DNA of 64,000 nt from Phormidium tenue FACHB-1052 (GCF_014696675.1 NZ_JACJQN010000002.1:124001-188000), one strand, 5' to 3'; shown: positions 1-9,665, counted from the stretch's first letter. Translations and numbers: made by a program. Notes: generated by a model from the letters alone, not told the origin.

Positions 1-1053
1 TTCATAGACTCCTCGGTCTAGCTTCCACACCCGCTTCCAAGCACTGGTCTTGCCCCCCGCAAAAACCGCCGCTGGGGCGCAACTGCCTGGGTCAGAAATG
101 CTCCCAATAATTCGCTCCACCCTCTCAGCGTCAATCCCTAACGCAGCCCCTGCCGCTCGTGCCAGCTCTTCCACATTGCCGCTAATCGGTATCCGATTCT
201 GGGCAGCCCAGTTCTCCCAGCCATAGAACTCCCGCAGGGCATAGGTCAAAGAGTGCGATCGCGATGCCAACGGACTATCCCCATGCAGCACCGCCTGAGC
301 CTTCGCTGTGGCTAGATCTTCTAGCCGTAAGACTCCCAGTTGAGGAGGCTGAGACTGGATTCGAGGTCGAGACTGGCGGGATTGGCCTTGCTCCCTGCGA
401 CCACTCACCGGGTATAGCCCGATCGCATCCAACCGCGCTACCCAAACCGGCGGCACCCGCTGCACATTGACATAGGCGTTCCCACTTGGGCCAACTGTCG
501 GCGAGAGCACGGTGAAGCGTCCTTGCCCCAGAGCCTCCCCCATGTGCTGGCCACCTACCTCATTCAGCGAGAAATTGGTAAAGCTCTTTTCGTGGACTCG
601 CACTGCTAGCCGCCAGCCGCCGCTGTGGGTGCGTTCAGTAAAGGTTTGCTGTAAGAGTGGGTATTTGCCCAGCCAATCGGCGATCCGCTGGTCGCAGGTC
701 AGCTGCGACTCAAACTGCTTCACATCCACATCGACCCAAACGATATTGTGCCAGCCGCCCAGAGTGCCAATACCGTTGATAGGGTTGGCAAACCAGGTCT
801 GAAGCTCAGCCTGAGTTGGCATCCGATTTTGATACTGGGTATGCCGGATCAGATGGGGAATCCCACGGCTGTCCACATAGCTGGGGTTCTTGCCGGTGAA
901 GGCGGGCACCAGAACCCCGTCTTTGTCGCGCTTCAGGCTGCCATCCCGGTTGCGGGCTGGGTAGCGCGTTGGGTCTTGGGCTGGGGCGACGGGAAGCGGC
1001 GGCAGGCCCTGAACCTGGAGCCAATCAAACGTGGCGCAAAGGGCTGGGTTCAT
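1..1053 (-). CDS. Bifunctional DNA primase/polymerase (prim-pol), 3' part off window
   Basis: Open reading frame running off the left edge; only the N-terminal ~351 residues are visible, starting MNPALCATFDWLQ at 1053. Residues ~95-150 hold NIVWVDVDVK, fitting the metal-binding D-x-D of the prim-pol (AEP) fold, and THSGGWRLAV, fitting the SGG-type nucleotide-binding motif of this family. Such proteins prime and extend DNA in plasmids, phages and mobile elements, often with a C-terminal helicase, which could lie outside the window. The start overlaps the upstream gene by 29 bp, so it is the distal visible member of the conjugation operon. The family call rests on these two motifs; the helicase part is unknown. 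Confidence 0.72.
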   Translation of the reverse strand, partial: MNPALCATFDWLQVQGLPPLPVAPAQDPTRYPARNRDGSLKRDKDGVLVPAFTGKNPSYVDSRGIPHLIRHTQYQNRMPTQAELQTWFANPINGIGTLGGWHNIVWVDVDVKQFESQLTCDQRIADWLGKYPLLQQTFTERTHSGGWRLAVRVHEKSFTNFSLNEVGGQHMGEALGQGRFTVLSPTVGPSGNAYVNVQRVPPVWVARLDAIGLYPVSGRREQGQSRQSRPRIQSQPPQLGVLRLEDLATAKAQAVLHGDSPLASRSHSLTYALREFYGWENWAAQNRIPISGNVEELARAAGAALGIDAERVERIIGSISDPGSCAPAAVFAGGKTSAWKRVWKLDRGVYE

Positions 1054-1327
1054 CGGCTTGACCCGCTGGGGTTTGAAAGATCCATTCCATGGGGTGGACA
1101 GCGCCCGTGACCAACTCCAGCCGGTTGACCGTGAGCTGCTGGTTCACCAGCGCATAGACCAACACCCCATCCCAAAACATCTCCAGGCGATCGGGTTCGC
1201 GCTCCGCCGTCCATTCCACATCGAGCTGCATTTCGTTGCCCTCCACATGCACGGCCTTTTGCCCATCGCACAAAATCACGATGGACTGGGGGCGGTAGTC
1301 GGCGGGTAAGGGGGCCAGGGTCATCAT
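1025..1327 (-). CDS. Small ICE protein, paralogue of the 132-residue protein at 9653-10051
   Basis: A 100-residue protein of unknown function, overlapping the helicase stop by 4 bp and the primase start by 29 bp, so almost certainly translationally coupled. It aligns over most of its length with the 132-residue protein at 9653-10051: shared ADYxP near the start, then I-x-VL-x-D, a central DG, and a C-terminal V(x)NR(L/I) segment. The two therefore look like a duplicated family within one operon, on either side of the methyltransferase/helicase genes. No signal peptide or membrane segment is seen, so it is probably cytoplasmic. No function can be assigned. Confidence 0.75.
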   Translation of the reverse strand: MMTLAPLPADYRPQSIVILCDGQKAVHVEGNEMQLDVEWTAEREPDRLEMFWDGVLVYALVNQQLTVNRLELVTGAVHPMEWIFQTPAGQADEPSPLRHV

Positions 1328-4300
1328 CGTTCAAGTCCTGCTGAGGTCGGGGTGGGAACACGGTCTGATTCTAGGCGCTGCACAAATCGCTGAAACCGCT
1401 GGCAGTCTTCAGCCGTCACCACCGTGCGCTGAATTTTTCCCTGGGCCATTTCCAGAATGGTCTGGGGCTGAGGCGTCACCCGGCGGACGGTCAGCCGGTC
1501 AGCGGTCTGTTTCAGTTCATAGACTTTGCCGCGAAACTGGGTATGGGGGCCTCGGGTCTGCCCGATCGCCGACAAGATTTTTTGAGAGGCTTGAGCCACA
1601 TATTCTCCCCGCTGCTGCAACGCCTGATATTGGGCTAGATCTTGTGCCATCGCCTGCTGTAGGTTTGGCGCGAGGCCCAAGCTGTTGCCGTTGGCTTGTT
1701 TGGCTGAGAGGCCTAACTGCTTAATCTGTTCCAGGTGCAGCGGGTCGTGGCCCAAATCGCGGGCAGCGCGGTACCAGTCGCGCAAGGTGTCTAATGCAGT
1801 ACGCGGCAACGGTTCTAGCGACTTTGGCGCTGCATCATTTGCCTGTTGCTCCTGGTCAGCTACCTCTGGAACAGTGGGGCTAGACAAATGGTGGATAGGC
1901 GGATCTACGGTCGCCTTTGACAATGGCGCGGTTGGTTTTGGCTCTTCTGCCAAGCTAGTCCAGGCTGGATCGGCAGTCTGGCGTTCCCTATGTCCATTTT
2001 GTTGTGCCCCATTGAACTGGTCGAGGTCAAATAGATTTTGTATCTGAAATTCAGGCTCCTCAACCGCTGGTGCTGAAGCCTGGGGTTGGGGAATGGGTTC
2101 AACAGGATTCTGGGCCGGTGCTTCTAGGGGTGTCTCGGGGGGCTGATGGGGATGTACCGAGATCGTCCCCTCCCCCTCCGCAATCACCACCTCCCCCTGC
2201 TGGGTCAGCCTATCCAAATACTTGTGCAAACTCCCCACCGGAAACCCCGCCACCGGCACCCGCCCCAGTTCCTTCACCCCAGACTCCATGCTGGTGCCAA
2301 TCATCTCCAGATGCTCAATCAAGGGCCGAGCGCCTTCAAAAAACGCCTCATAGAACCGTTGATCCGGCGACTGCACCAGTGCGATCGCATCGGGATACTG
2401 CTCTTTTACCGCCAAATACAGCCGCATATCACTGGGCATCTGCGATCGCTCATCCTCAGGTTCTTGCTTCACTTCAGGTACCGCCTGGGCCTGGATTTGA
2501 GCCTGAGCCGCCTCTGCAAACCCCTGCTGCACAATATTCTTGGAGAAGATTTGAGCAAAAGCGCGATCGGGCAATCGCGACTCCCCACCCTGCAGACTCT
2601 GCACCGCTGTCTCCTTAAACTCGATGTGCCCCTCGGCCCGCACCCGAAACACCATCTCCGAGTCGATGAACATATCGCCGTTCTGGGTCAGGTAGTGGGT
2701 CAGATATAGCTCATCCCCCTGCCGCTCCACCACCAGCGGAATAAAAGGCTCATTCTCAATCCGCAGGTGAAACTCCTGGGATGTCATTACGTCCTGCTCA
2801 ATCCCCGCATTCCTCAAAAACCGTAGAATCCGTTTCTCCAGTTGCCCCATCGGGGGCTGATTGGGTACGGCTGGGGACACTGGATTTTCTGCTGTCTCAA
2901 CCGCAGGTTTTTCCATGGCTGGTTCTGGGCGTGGCTGACTTACAGCAGCAGACACAACCGGCTGAGAAACAACTGGAGGCTTAACGGCTTCCACCTCCAC
3001 CTTCTCCAAGGTCGGCAACGACACCCCCATCAACTGCCGCGCCACCTCCTTAAACTCAAACGCTGCCAGGGTGTAGTTTCGCTGGTGCATTACCACTCCC
3101 AACACTCGCTCTAGCCGCTCTGGCGGAATGACGACTTCCATGCGATCGGCCACGGAGTAAAAATCTGACCCCGCCGCCGCAATTAGTTCCTCATCCAAGT
3201 AGTACCGCCCGCCAGACTCCTTTGATTTGGGCGCTTGTAGAATAAACCCATTCCCCGCCTGCTGCGGCTTCAGCAGCAACAGCTCATCGAGGGTCTTCAC
3301 TGTCCCCTGCCGGTTCGTCAGATCTGTGAGGAACCTAAACACCTGCTGCGGCTCCTTTAAGGCCACCGGCTCCTTAGTTAGCTCCGACTCAATATCAAAC
3401 CCCTTGGGCATGATCAGCCCCTGGCAGACCTCACCCCGGTAGTCCGTATAGTTCACCAACTTGCCGTTGGAATACTTCTCAAAGGCCTTGATCAGGTTCC
3501 CAGTGAAGATCTGTCGGTTAACTCGCCCAGCCTCCTGTTGCTTGTCGAACAGGGAATAGACGCTATTGCCAAACCAGTCGTCGGTTTGAACCGTGGCATC
3601 GATCGCCCCAGATCTACCCGTGTTGAACTTCGACAAGGGCACCGTAATTTGCCGCGCTGAATCGGCCACCAGAATCCTTAGCTTCCAGCGGTTCGGTGCT
3701 GCCGGACTCCCGGATCGCTTCTTGGCATCCGCCCCAGCCACTACGCCATAGAGAATCGTCTTACTGGCCGGAGTCACCAACCGCAGCGGTGTGCCGGGCA
3801 CGAACTGTTCCAGCACGCCAGAGACATGTAGGAACTGCTGCTCAATGCGGTCGCTCAGTTTTTCAATGGCTTTACTGTCCTGCTTTTGGGCCACTGCCGC
3901 CTGCCGATACTGGTTCGTCTGCGTTTCCAACTCGGTAATTGTCGCCGCCACCTGCTGCATCGCCTGCGCGGCTACAGCATCCGAGTCATGGGTCTCCACC
4001 GATGCCACTTCCGCCAACCCCACCGACTCCCTCACCACATTGATCGCCTGAAGCTGGGTCAGCGGTTTGCTCTCACTCTTGGCCTCCACCAGCTCCAGGT
4101 ACACTGGCCCCGTGAACTCGCTAGCGGTCTCGCTGTCATCCGCCATTACCTCCATCCGCGCCAGGGGCCTGGCCTCCAAATCCAGCTGATCCGCTTCCAG
4201 AATGTTCTCCCCCATCGCCCGCGCCTGATCCACCAGGTCGCGGTACTCCGATTCGATCAGGCTGTAGACGGCTTCTTGTTCTGCAATGGGTAGCAAGGGA

Positions 4301-7300
4301 ATCCGCCCGGTCATCTTTTTAATCAGGGCAATATCCGAGGCACCACTATCCCCCTGGGCAGACGGGAAGTCTAGCTTGGCATTCAGTTCGGGGTCATCGG
4401 CCAGCAACTCCGTCACCACCTGCTCGCCGTAGGGATTCATAAAATCCACCACGGTGTTGAGCGAGATATCGGTCTCCCGTGCCGCTGTCGTGTTGGCATT
4501 GAGATTGGCCATCTTGCGACAGAGGATTGCTCCCGGTCGTTTTTCCGCTGGAAGGTCGCCCATCAACAGCGTGTAGTTGGGCAGCGCTACCTGCCCAGTA
4601 CGATGCACCCGTCCCAGCATCTGCATGAACACGTTGATGTCCCGCTCCGCCTGGGCCACAATCATGTGGCGAGGCCGCTGGTCGGCAAACTTCTCCGACG
4701 CATGGAGTGAAATCCCGGTCGAGCCCGAGCAGTTCAGCAGAATGACATCGGCATCTCCGGCGTTGAACTTGGCCACGGCATCGATCTTGCCCTTAGCGGT
4801 GGTCTCCTCCCCCAACCGCACTTTGTAGGCCATGGATCCACCGACCCCGTATTCAATGCCCGCCTTGCGCCCGGTGACTTCGGTAACCCGGTAGCCAGAT
4901 CGCTCTAACTGCTGCTCGATGTAGTCAATCGGGCTAATGGGAATGCCACTGAAGTCGGACTCGCGAATACAGTCCAGCGCTTCTTCATAGACCAAAACTG
5001 CCTCGGCTCCGAGTTGATCATCGCTGAGGCGCAGCCGGGTGGAGTGGCCCTGGTAGTCTGTCACCATCACGTCTCTGGATCGCTCCAGATACCGTTCCAG
5101 CAGATCCCCAAAGGACAAGTTCATCCCATCCCCAGGACTCAAATTTTGGGACTCCGCATAGGCCTCAATGAAGCTGCCCATGGTGTTGGCCACTGTGATC
5201 ACGGGCTTTTCACCTCGGTTCAGGGCCGCAATGGCTTCTTCCACTGTCGCATCCGCCTTTTGGGCCAACAGACTCTGCTCAATGCAGTTGTGCATCAACG
5301 AGGTGAAGTTGGTACTCCTGGCTCCCAGATCGCCAATCGCTCCATCCTGCCCCAGGGCCTTCGCTTCTGCCTTGGCCTGATCACTAATCGCTTTCACCGC
5401 CTTCTGCTTAGCCCGGTCAAAGTCCTTAATGGCTCGCATTGCCGCCGAGAAGTCGTCCGCTACCTCCCGATCCACTGGCACCGTCTTGGCCTGAAAGGAA
5501 ATGCCCTCATAGGAGCGCTCGCGGCGCAGCATCTGCCCGGAGGCGACAAACTTGCTGGCCACAATTTGCTGAAGCGGTACCCCACCCCGCGTCAAGATAT
5601 TCTCCAACGCCGTCATGCTGCTCACGCCCAGCCGCAGGTCAGTGCGCCGAGCATAGAGATCCATCACATCGGCCCGTTTGGCGTAGGTCGCCGACGAGTA
5701 AAACACTCCCGAAGACAGGTCGATCAACTCCCGCACAAAATCCGCCCGATCCGGTGGCCCCGCTTCTTTCCACCCACCCTTGCTGCCCCCGGCCTGGTGG
5801 GCCTCATCCAGGATCAAGATGGCGTTGGGAGCCATTTTGCGCAGAAAGTTTCGCCGTAGCGGTTCCTTCTTCCCTACGGTCTGAAGCTGGCTGTAGGTCG
5901 TAAATACAGCGCTGTAGCGACCCAGATTGCCCTGCTGAATCATCGCCTGCATTTCCGCCTGCTGCTTCGCCGCCCCAGCGGTCTTCAATGCCGCGCCATT
6001 GGCCAGCGGAATCTCGGTACCGCTATCGGTGATGAAGGGCGAAAACCGCCGCATCCCGATATCCCCCACATCCCGCATCATGTCGGCATAGAGGGGTTTG
6101 TCCTTAGTGATGAATAGGGCGATCTTCCCCTGCTGCTGGGCATAGCGCATGATGCTGGCACAGATGCGGCCCTTGCCAATGCCGGTCTGGTCGCCCGTGA
6201 TGAACCCGGCTCCCCGCTCGATATTGCTGATCGCTAGAGCTGAAGCATCGACCTGCTCAGCGCTAAAGTACTGGTGCAGTTCAGAAACAGAACCATAGCC
6301 CAGGCGAGTGGACAGGTACTCATCAATGTCGCCGTGCTGCTGCTCGAATCGCTCCAGCGCCTGCTGCGCGGCACTGGCCATGTTGAAGGGAATCAGGGTC
6401 TGGGTTGAAAAGCCCTTGCTTTTGGGCACATAGGCCACTTGCCGGGGCTGGACATCGTAAGTGTCTGCCGACGAAGTCACAGCCTCGTCGGTTGAAAGGG
6501 AAGTATTCATGGTGAGTTCTGGGTGAAGGGCTACAGACTCAGTTCGTTCAGCCACGCCTCTAGCGTGGTCTCGTCGTGCAGACTCAGCCAGTCCAGATAG
6601 TCCGGATAGCTGGGGGTTACGGGCGTTACCGGAAAGCTCCCCCCGTAGTGGCGCAATCGTTCCTGAAACCGCCAGTTGCTCCGAATCAAGGTCTCTGCCC
6701 ACTGCTGCCGCCAATACTCCAGGTCGTCGTCCGGCTCCAGTATCGGCGTGTGCTGGACCGGGTCCAATTCGCTGAGGATGGTGGCCAGCCCTTGTTGCGT
6801 CTCGATTTGGGAGGTTTCCGAGACGGAGTCCTGAATCATCCTGTCCAGCCGAGTTTGCATCAGCTGCAAGTAAGTTGCTTCGCTCAGCTGATCTAATGTT
6901 GGTGGCACCTTGACGATGAATAGCGTTCCCATGCCCTCCAGCGTCCAGAGGTTGGGAAAGCTGGGGTACTGGCTGGTCATGAACGGGCATGTCCAGGGGG
7001 ATACGGGCGTGGTGGATAGGTTCATGGGGAATCAACTCCTTAAGTTCAGCAAACGACTTGTAGATAACCGGGACATCAGCGGCAGGTAACGGGCGTTCCG
7101 ACCGGCCTCGACCCTTAATCACAATCAAATCAATCGGAAAACCCGCGCCCTGTTTGCGGTACAGGTCACCCCAAATGGAAATATGTTGGGTAACGGCGTA
7201 CTGCTGATACAGGGCATAAAAGAAGCCTCGACTTTCCAGGGTGTTGTAGCGCTCAGACCGTAGCTCTTCATCCACTCCCAGCTTGCCGCCCAGGATCAGC

Positions 7301-7992
7301 ACGGCGCGACCATCGTCCTTCATCGCTCCTAGAGCTTGAAACGAGATCGCCTGATCAATCTGGGTTGTCCCCCGCAGATTGCACGGCAACCTGAACCGTT
7401 TACGCTGCCCCTGCGCGTCTCGCACGGCACCAAAGGGTGGGTTGGCGATCACTACATCGTGCAGGCGTTCTGGCTGATACTCTGCTGCATCCCACTCCGT
7501 GACGGTGTAGCCTTGAGCCCGTAGGTCAGCGGCGCGATCTGGATTGAGTTCATTGACGGTCACCTGGGTAGGGTCAGTTCCCACCAGCAATGCGCCGTGC
7601 CCAGCAGAGGGCTCGTAAACGGTGGTGTCTGGGGTAATGCCCGCCAGGGTAGAGGCCAGATACGCGATGGGGATCGGCGTACTGTAAGCCTGCTGCAACA
7701 CGCTGGTAGAGGAACGAACATTCAGGGCGGGCTGGCGATCGCACAACTCGACCAGCCGATCATAGGTGTCGTGAGTTGTCGCCGAGGTTTGAAGGATCCC
7801 CTGGGCCGCTCGCACCACCGCCCCCTCGACCGCTTCATCCACCTGCTTCGCCAGCGCCGTACCGGGGTTGACGGGCGTGCCCAACACTAACGCCGCCTGT
7901 TGCCGGGCGGCAGTAATCGTCGTAAACCCTTCACCCCCCAGGAAATGGGAAGTGAAGTGGTTCACCAGCTGCTGTTGAGCGTCTTCTACCAT
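1324..7992 (-). CDS. DarB-like DNA methyltransferase / strawberry-notch helicase; probably a composite reading frame
   Basis: One uninterrupted 2222-codon frame. Residues ~70-300 are an N6-adenine methyltransferase: SAM motif EPSAGHGALLV (127-137) and catalytic NPPF (184-187). Residues ~500-1200 are a strawberry-notch-type SF2 helicase: GDQTGIGKGR near 597, DEAH near 725, and motif VI-like GRVHRTGQ near 1124. The rest is a Pro/Gln-rich linker and a small C-terminal module also found in the neighbouring 556-residue protein. Phage P1 DarB has the same methylase+helicase layout at similar length and protects incoming DNA from restriction; a like role during conjugation is inference. Residues ~340-490 look out of frame: codon third positions there are GC-poor and the composition is Arg/Gly/Ala-rich, while the overlapping frame 7025-6531 is GC-rich at third positions. 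The helicase could start separately at ATG 6510 (1728 residues), 20 bp after that frame's stop. Confidence 0.8.
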   Translation of the reverse strand: MVEDAQQQLVNHFTSHFLGGEGFTTITAARQQAALVLGTPVNPGTALAKQVDEAVEGAVVRAAQGILQTSATTHDTYDRLVELCDRQPALNVRSSTSVLQQAYSTPIPIAYLASTLAGITPDTTVYEPSAGHGALLVGTDPTQVTVNELNPDRAADLRAQGYTVTEWDAAEYQPERLHDVVIANPPFGAVRDAQGQRKRFRLPCNLRGTTQIDQAISFQALGAMKDDGRAVLILGGKLGVDEELRSERYNTLESRGFFYALYQQYAVTQHISIWGDLYRKQGAGFPIDLIVIKGRGRSERPLPAADVPVIYKSFAELKELIPHEPIHHARIPLDMPVHDQPVPQLSQPLDAGGHGNAIHRQGATNIRSAERSNLLAADANSAGQDDSGLRLGNLPNRDATRAGHHPQRIGPGPAHADTGAGRRPGVLAAAVGRDLDSEQLAVSGTIAPLRGELSGNARNPQLSGLSGLAESARRDHARGVAERTESVALHPELTMNTSLSTDEAVTSSADTYDVQPRQVAYVPKSKGFSTQTLIPFNMASAAQQALERFEQQHGDIDEYLSTRLGYGSVSELHQYFSAEQVDASALAISNIERGAGFITGDQTGIGKGRICASIMRYAQQQGKIALFITKDKPLYADMMRDVGDIGMRRFSPFITDSGTEIPLANGAALKTAGAAKQQAEMQAMIQQGNLGRYSAVFTTYSQLQTVGKKEPLRRNFLRKMAPNAILILDEAHQAGGSKGGWKEAGPPDRADFVRELIDLSSGVFYSSATYAKRADVMDLYARRTDLRLGVSSMTALENILTRGGVPLQQIVASKFVASGQMLRRERSYEGISFQAKTVPVDREVADDFSAAMRAIKDFDRAKQKAVKAISDQAKAEAKALGQDGAIGDLGARSTNFTSLMHNCIEQSLLAQKADATVEEAIAALNRGEKPVITVANTMGSFIEAYAESQNLSPGDGMNLSFGDLLERYLERSRDVMVTDYQGHSTRLRLSDDQLGAEAVLVYEEALDCIRESDFSGIPISPIDYIEQQLERSGYRVTEVTGRKAGIEYGVGGSMAYKVRLGEETTAKGKIDAVAKFNAGDADVILLNCSGSTGISLHASEKFADQRPRHMIVAQAERDINVFMQMLGRVHRTGQVALPNYTLLMGDLPAEKRPGAILCRKMANLNANTTAARETDISLNTVVDFMNPYGEQVVTELLADDPELNAKLDFPSAQGDSGASDIALIKKMTGRIPLLPIAEQEAVYSLIESEYRDLVDQARAMGENILEADQLDLEARPLARMEVMADDSETASEFTGPVYLELVEAKSESKPLTQLQAINVVRESVGLAEVASVETHDSDAVAAQAMQQVAATITELETQTNQYRQAAVAQKQDSKAIEKLSDRIEQQFLHVSGVLEQFVPGTPLRLVTPASKTILYGVVAGADAKKRSGSPAAPNRWKLRILVADSARQITVPLSKFNTGRSGAIDATVQTDDWFGNSVYSLFDKQQEAGRVNRQIFTGNLIKAFEKYSNGKLVNYTDYRGEVCQGLIMPKGFDIESELTKEPVALKEPQQVFRFLTDLTNRQGTVKTLDELLLLKPQQAGNGFILQAPKSKESGGRYYLDEELIAAAGSDFYSVADRMEVVIPPERLERVLGVVMHQRNYTLAAFEFKEVARQLMGVSLPTLEKVEVEAVKPPVVSQPVVSAAVSQPRPEPAMEKPAVETAENPVSPAVPNQPPMGQLEKRILRFLRNAGIEQDVMTSQEFHLRIENEPFIPLVVERQGDELYLTHYLTQNGDMFIDSEMVFRVRAEGHIEFKETAVQSLQGGESRLPDRAFAQIFSKNIVQQGFAEAAQAQIQAQAVPEVKQEPEDERSQMPSDMRLYLAVKEQYPDAIALVQSPDQRFYEAFFEGARPLIEHLEMIGTSMESGVKELGRVPVAGFPVGSLHKYLDRLTQQGEVVIAEGEGTISVHPHQPPETPLEAPAQNPVEPIPQPQASAPAVEEPEFQIQNLFDLDQFNGAQQNGHRERQTADPAWTSLAEEPKPTAPLSKATVDPPIHHLSSPTVPEVADQEQQANDAAPKSLEPLPRTALDTLRDWYRAARDLGHDPLHLEQIKQLGLSAKQANGNSLGLAPNLQQAMAQDLAQYQALQQRGEYVAQASQKILSAIGQTRGPHTQFRGKVYELKQTADRLTVRRVTPQPQTILEMAQGKIQRTVVTAEDCQRFQRFVQRLESDRVPTPTSAGLER
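6531..7025 (-). CDS. Embedded reading frame: small protein, or frameshifted C-terminus of the methyltransferase
   Basis: A 164-codon frame, +1 relative to the long frame covering the same DNA. By hand count from 6901-6960 and 6541-6600, its codon third positions are about 75-78% G/C, against about 33-35% in the long frame, so this is the frame under coding selection. The product is acidic and Trp/Leu-rich (LEYWRQQWAE, YPDYLDWLSL). It ends in TAG at 6531, 20 bp before ATG 6510 of the helicase. Two readings: a separate gene starting at 7025 or at an internal Met, or the true end of the methyltransferase reached through a +1 shift near the five-G run at 6996-7000 (assembly indel, mutation or programmed frameshift). 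The second best explains why the methyltransferase frame lacks its own stop. Confidence 0.6.
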   Translation of the reverse strand: MNLSTTPVSPWTCPFMTSQYPSFPNLWTLEGMGTLFIVKVPPTLDQLSEATYLQLMQTRLDRMIQDSVSETSQIETQQGLATILSELDPVQHTPILEPDDDLEYWRQQWAETLIRSNWRFQERLRHYGGSFPVTPVTPSYPDYLDWLSLHDETTLEAWLNELSL

Positions 7993-7994
7993 TC

Positions 7995-9665
7995 CTACTC
8001 ACCCATGGCCATGCCCACGGCGCGGCTGCGTTGTCGGCTGTTCAGAGGTGTCACTGTCGCCGGTTGGTGCCGCTGCAGATCCTGGCTAAGTTCCCGGTCG
8101 ATGAACCGGAAATAGGCCACATCCTTAGACGTGAGATCAGACTTGATTTTGCCGTTGTCAATGCTGAGAATCTGACCCCGCTCACCCGCCTGAATTTTCA
8201 GGCTGTTGGGGGTCTCCTCAATCCGGTACTGACTGCCCCCTTGGAAGACTCGCTTGCCCTGCACGTTGGGACGGCTGCCGGTGACATCAAGCAGTTTGCG
8301 AGCGGTTTTCGCCAGGGTCAGGGCCGTGAGATCTCGGGTGATGCCCATGTCCCCGGCTGGTGCAAGGTTGCCCAACTGTCGTACCCGCATGGGGGGCTCT
8401 GGGGACAGACCATCAATCCCCTGAATCTGAATTTGCTGGCGGGCTTTCATGAAGTCAGCCTCTTGGGAGGCCACCATGTCGTTTTTGAGGATGTCCAACC
8501 CCCAGCGAGTTTTTCGAGCCGTCATTAATTCGATGCCTTCGCGGTCTGAGACGGTGACCATGCGGCCCTTAGAGCTGACCACGTAGTTCTCCGCCACGTA
8601 GAAGCCTCGACCAGGGCTATAGGCAGTACCGTACTTCTGAAGCAAATCCACCGCCGTAGAGGCGACCTGCCGACTGCGGATATTCGCCGCCAGGGCCACC
8701 ACCCGTTCAGTCAACTGCTGGGACGAGCGCCGCATCACCCGTGTGGTCTGCTGCATCCATTTCTGGGTAGCTTTTTCAACCACCTGCTGATTCTGACGTT
8801 CCATCACGTCGAGGATGGAGACTACCCTGGGTGAAGCCATGGCCAGGGGCTGAGCTGCGACTCGGGTGGGCGCAGGCTGACTTGCAGATGGTTGCTGCTC
8901 AGGTTCCGTGGCTGCTTTGACGGAAGCCAAAGGGACATCAGGCACAGGCTTATCTGCCAGTCGGGACTCTTCACCTGCCCCAGGGGCCAAGGTCTCCTTT
9001 GTCTCAGGTTCTGTGGCGGCTTCTGCTGAGGACACAGGCGGCACAGTCTCACCCGCCAGCTTGGGATCGCCAGCGGATAATGCCTTCGGGGAAGACACCT
9101 CTGTCGGACTGGATTGGGGCATCTCTGGCGGCGGCTCCTCCTGAGAAACCTCCGGGAAAGCCGTTCCCGCCTGATTAACCAGATCCGGCTTTAGCCGGTT
9201 GGTCTCAACCGCCCCCTTGCTCATCCGATAAACCAGCTCATCTCCAGCCTTGATGTTGATTGTCCCTTTGGCCCCGGTAGTCGCCTCAGCGCCCGCCTGC
9301 GGAGTCGCATCTACTGCGGCCTGGAGCAGCTTCAGCGTATTGGCATTGAGCTTGTTGACGGGGTCTTTATCGACATAGCCTTCGCGGTAGACAATCTCGC
9401 GACCCATCTTGATCTCGATAGGCTCAGCAACAGCTTGGGGCAAATCTACAGCATCCCCAGGCTGAGCATCCTGTGCTTCAGTTTCCGAGTCTTGCTCCTT
9501 TTGTCGAGCCGCCTGGAGCCGCTCGCGCAACATCTGAATAAAGGCCTGTACAGCCTCGGCGGTTGATTGAGCCGTGGCCGCTGCCATTTCGCTAGAGGCC
9601 AGGGTGGTGTGAGCATAATCCTGCTCAATTTGTTTCGCTTCTCCGGGATTCACTACGGCTTGCAT
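7995..9665 (-). CDS. 556-residue ICE protein with Pro/Glu-rich middle and helicase-shared C-terminal module
   Basis: Not recognised. An N-terminal Ala/Gln-rich helix (1-75) is followed by two similar short segments, IEIKMGREIVYR and INIKAGDELVYR, then a long low-complexity Pro/Glu/Ser/Ala linker (~170-290), then a helical and beta-containing C-terminal half. The last ~90 residues (ARKLLDVTG ... GKI ... T-x-x-D ... RF) resemble the C-terminus of the DarB-like helicase encoded immediately downstream (KILSAIG ... GKIQRTV ... RF). This suggests a common docking or DNA-handling module and a joint role. It overlaps the upstream gene by 13 bp and ends 2 bp before the methyltransferase start. P1 Dar systems use several internal head proteins, but no homology to them is visible. 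Confidence 0.75.
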   Translation of the reverse strand: MQAVVNPGEAKQIEQDYAHTTLASSEMAAATAQSTAEAVQAFIQMLRERLQAARQKEQDSETEAQDAQPGDAVDLPQAVAEPIEIKMGREIVYREGYVDKDPVNKLNANTLKLLQAAVDATPQAGAEATTGAKGTINIKAGDELVYRMSKGAVETNRLKPDLVNQAGTAFPEVSQEEPPPEMPQSSPTEVSSPKALSAGDPKLAGETVPPVSSAEAATEPETKETLAPGAGEESRLADKPVPDVPLASVKAATEPEQQPSASQPAPTRVAAQPLAMASPRVVSILDVMERQNQQVVEKATQKWMQQTTRVMRRSSQQLTERVVALAANIRSRQVASTAVDLLQKYGTAYSPGRGFYVAENYVVSSKGRMVTVSDREGIELMTARKTRWGLDILKNDMVASQEADFMKARQQIQIQGIDGLSPEPPMRVRQLGNLAPAGDMGITRDLTALTLAKTARKLLDVTGSRPNVQGKRVFQGGSQYRIEETPNSLKIQAGERGQILSIDNGKIKSDLTSKDVAYFRFIDRELSQDLQRHQPATVTPLNSRQRSRAVGMAMGE

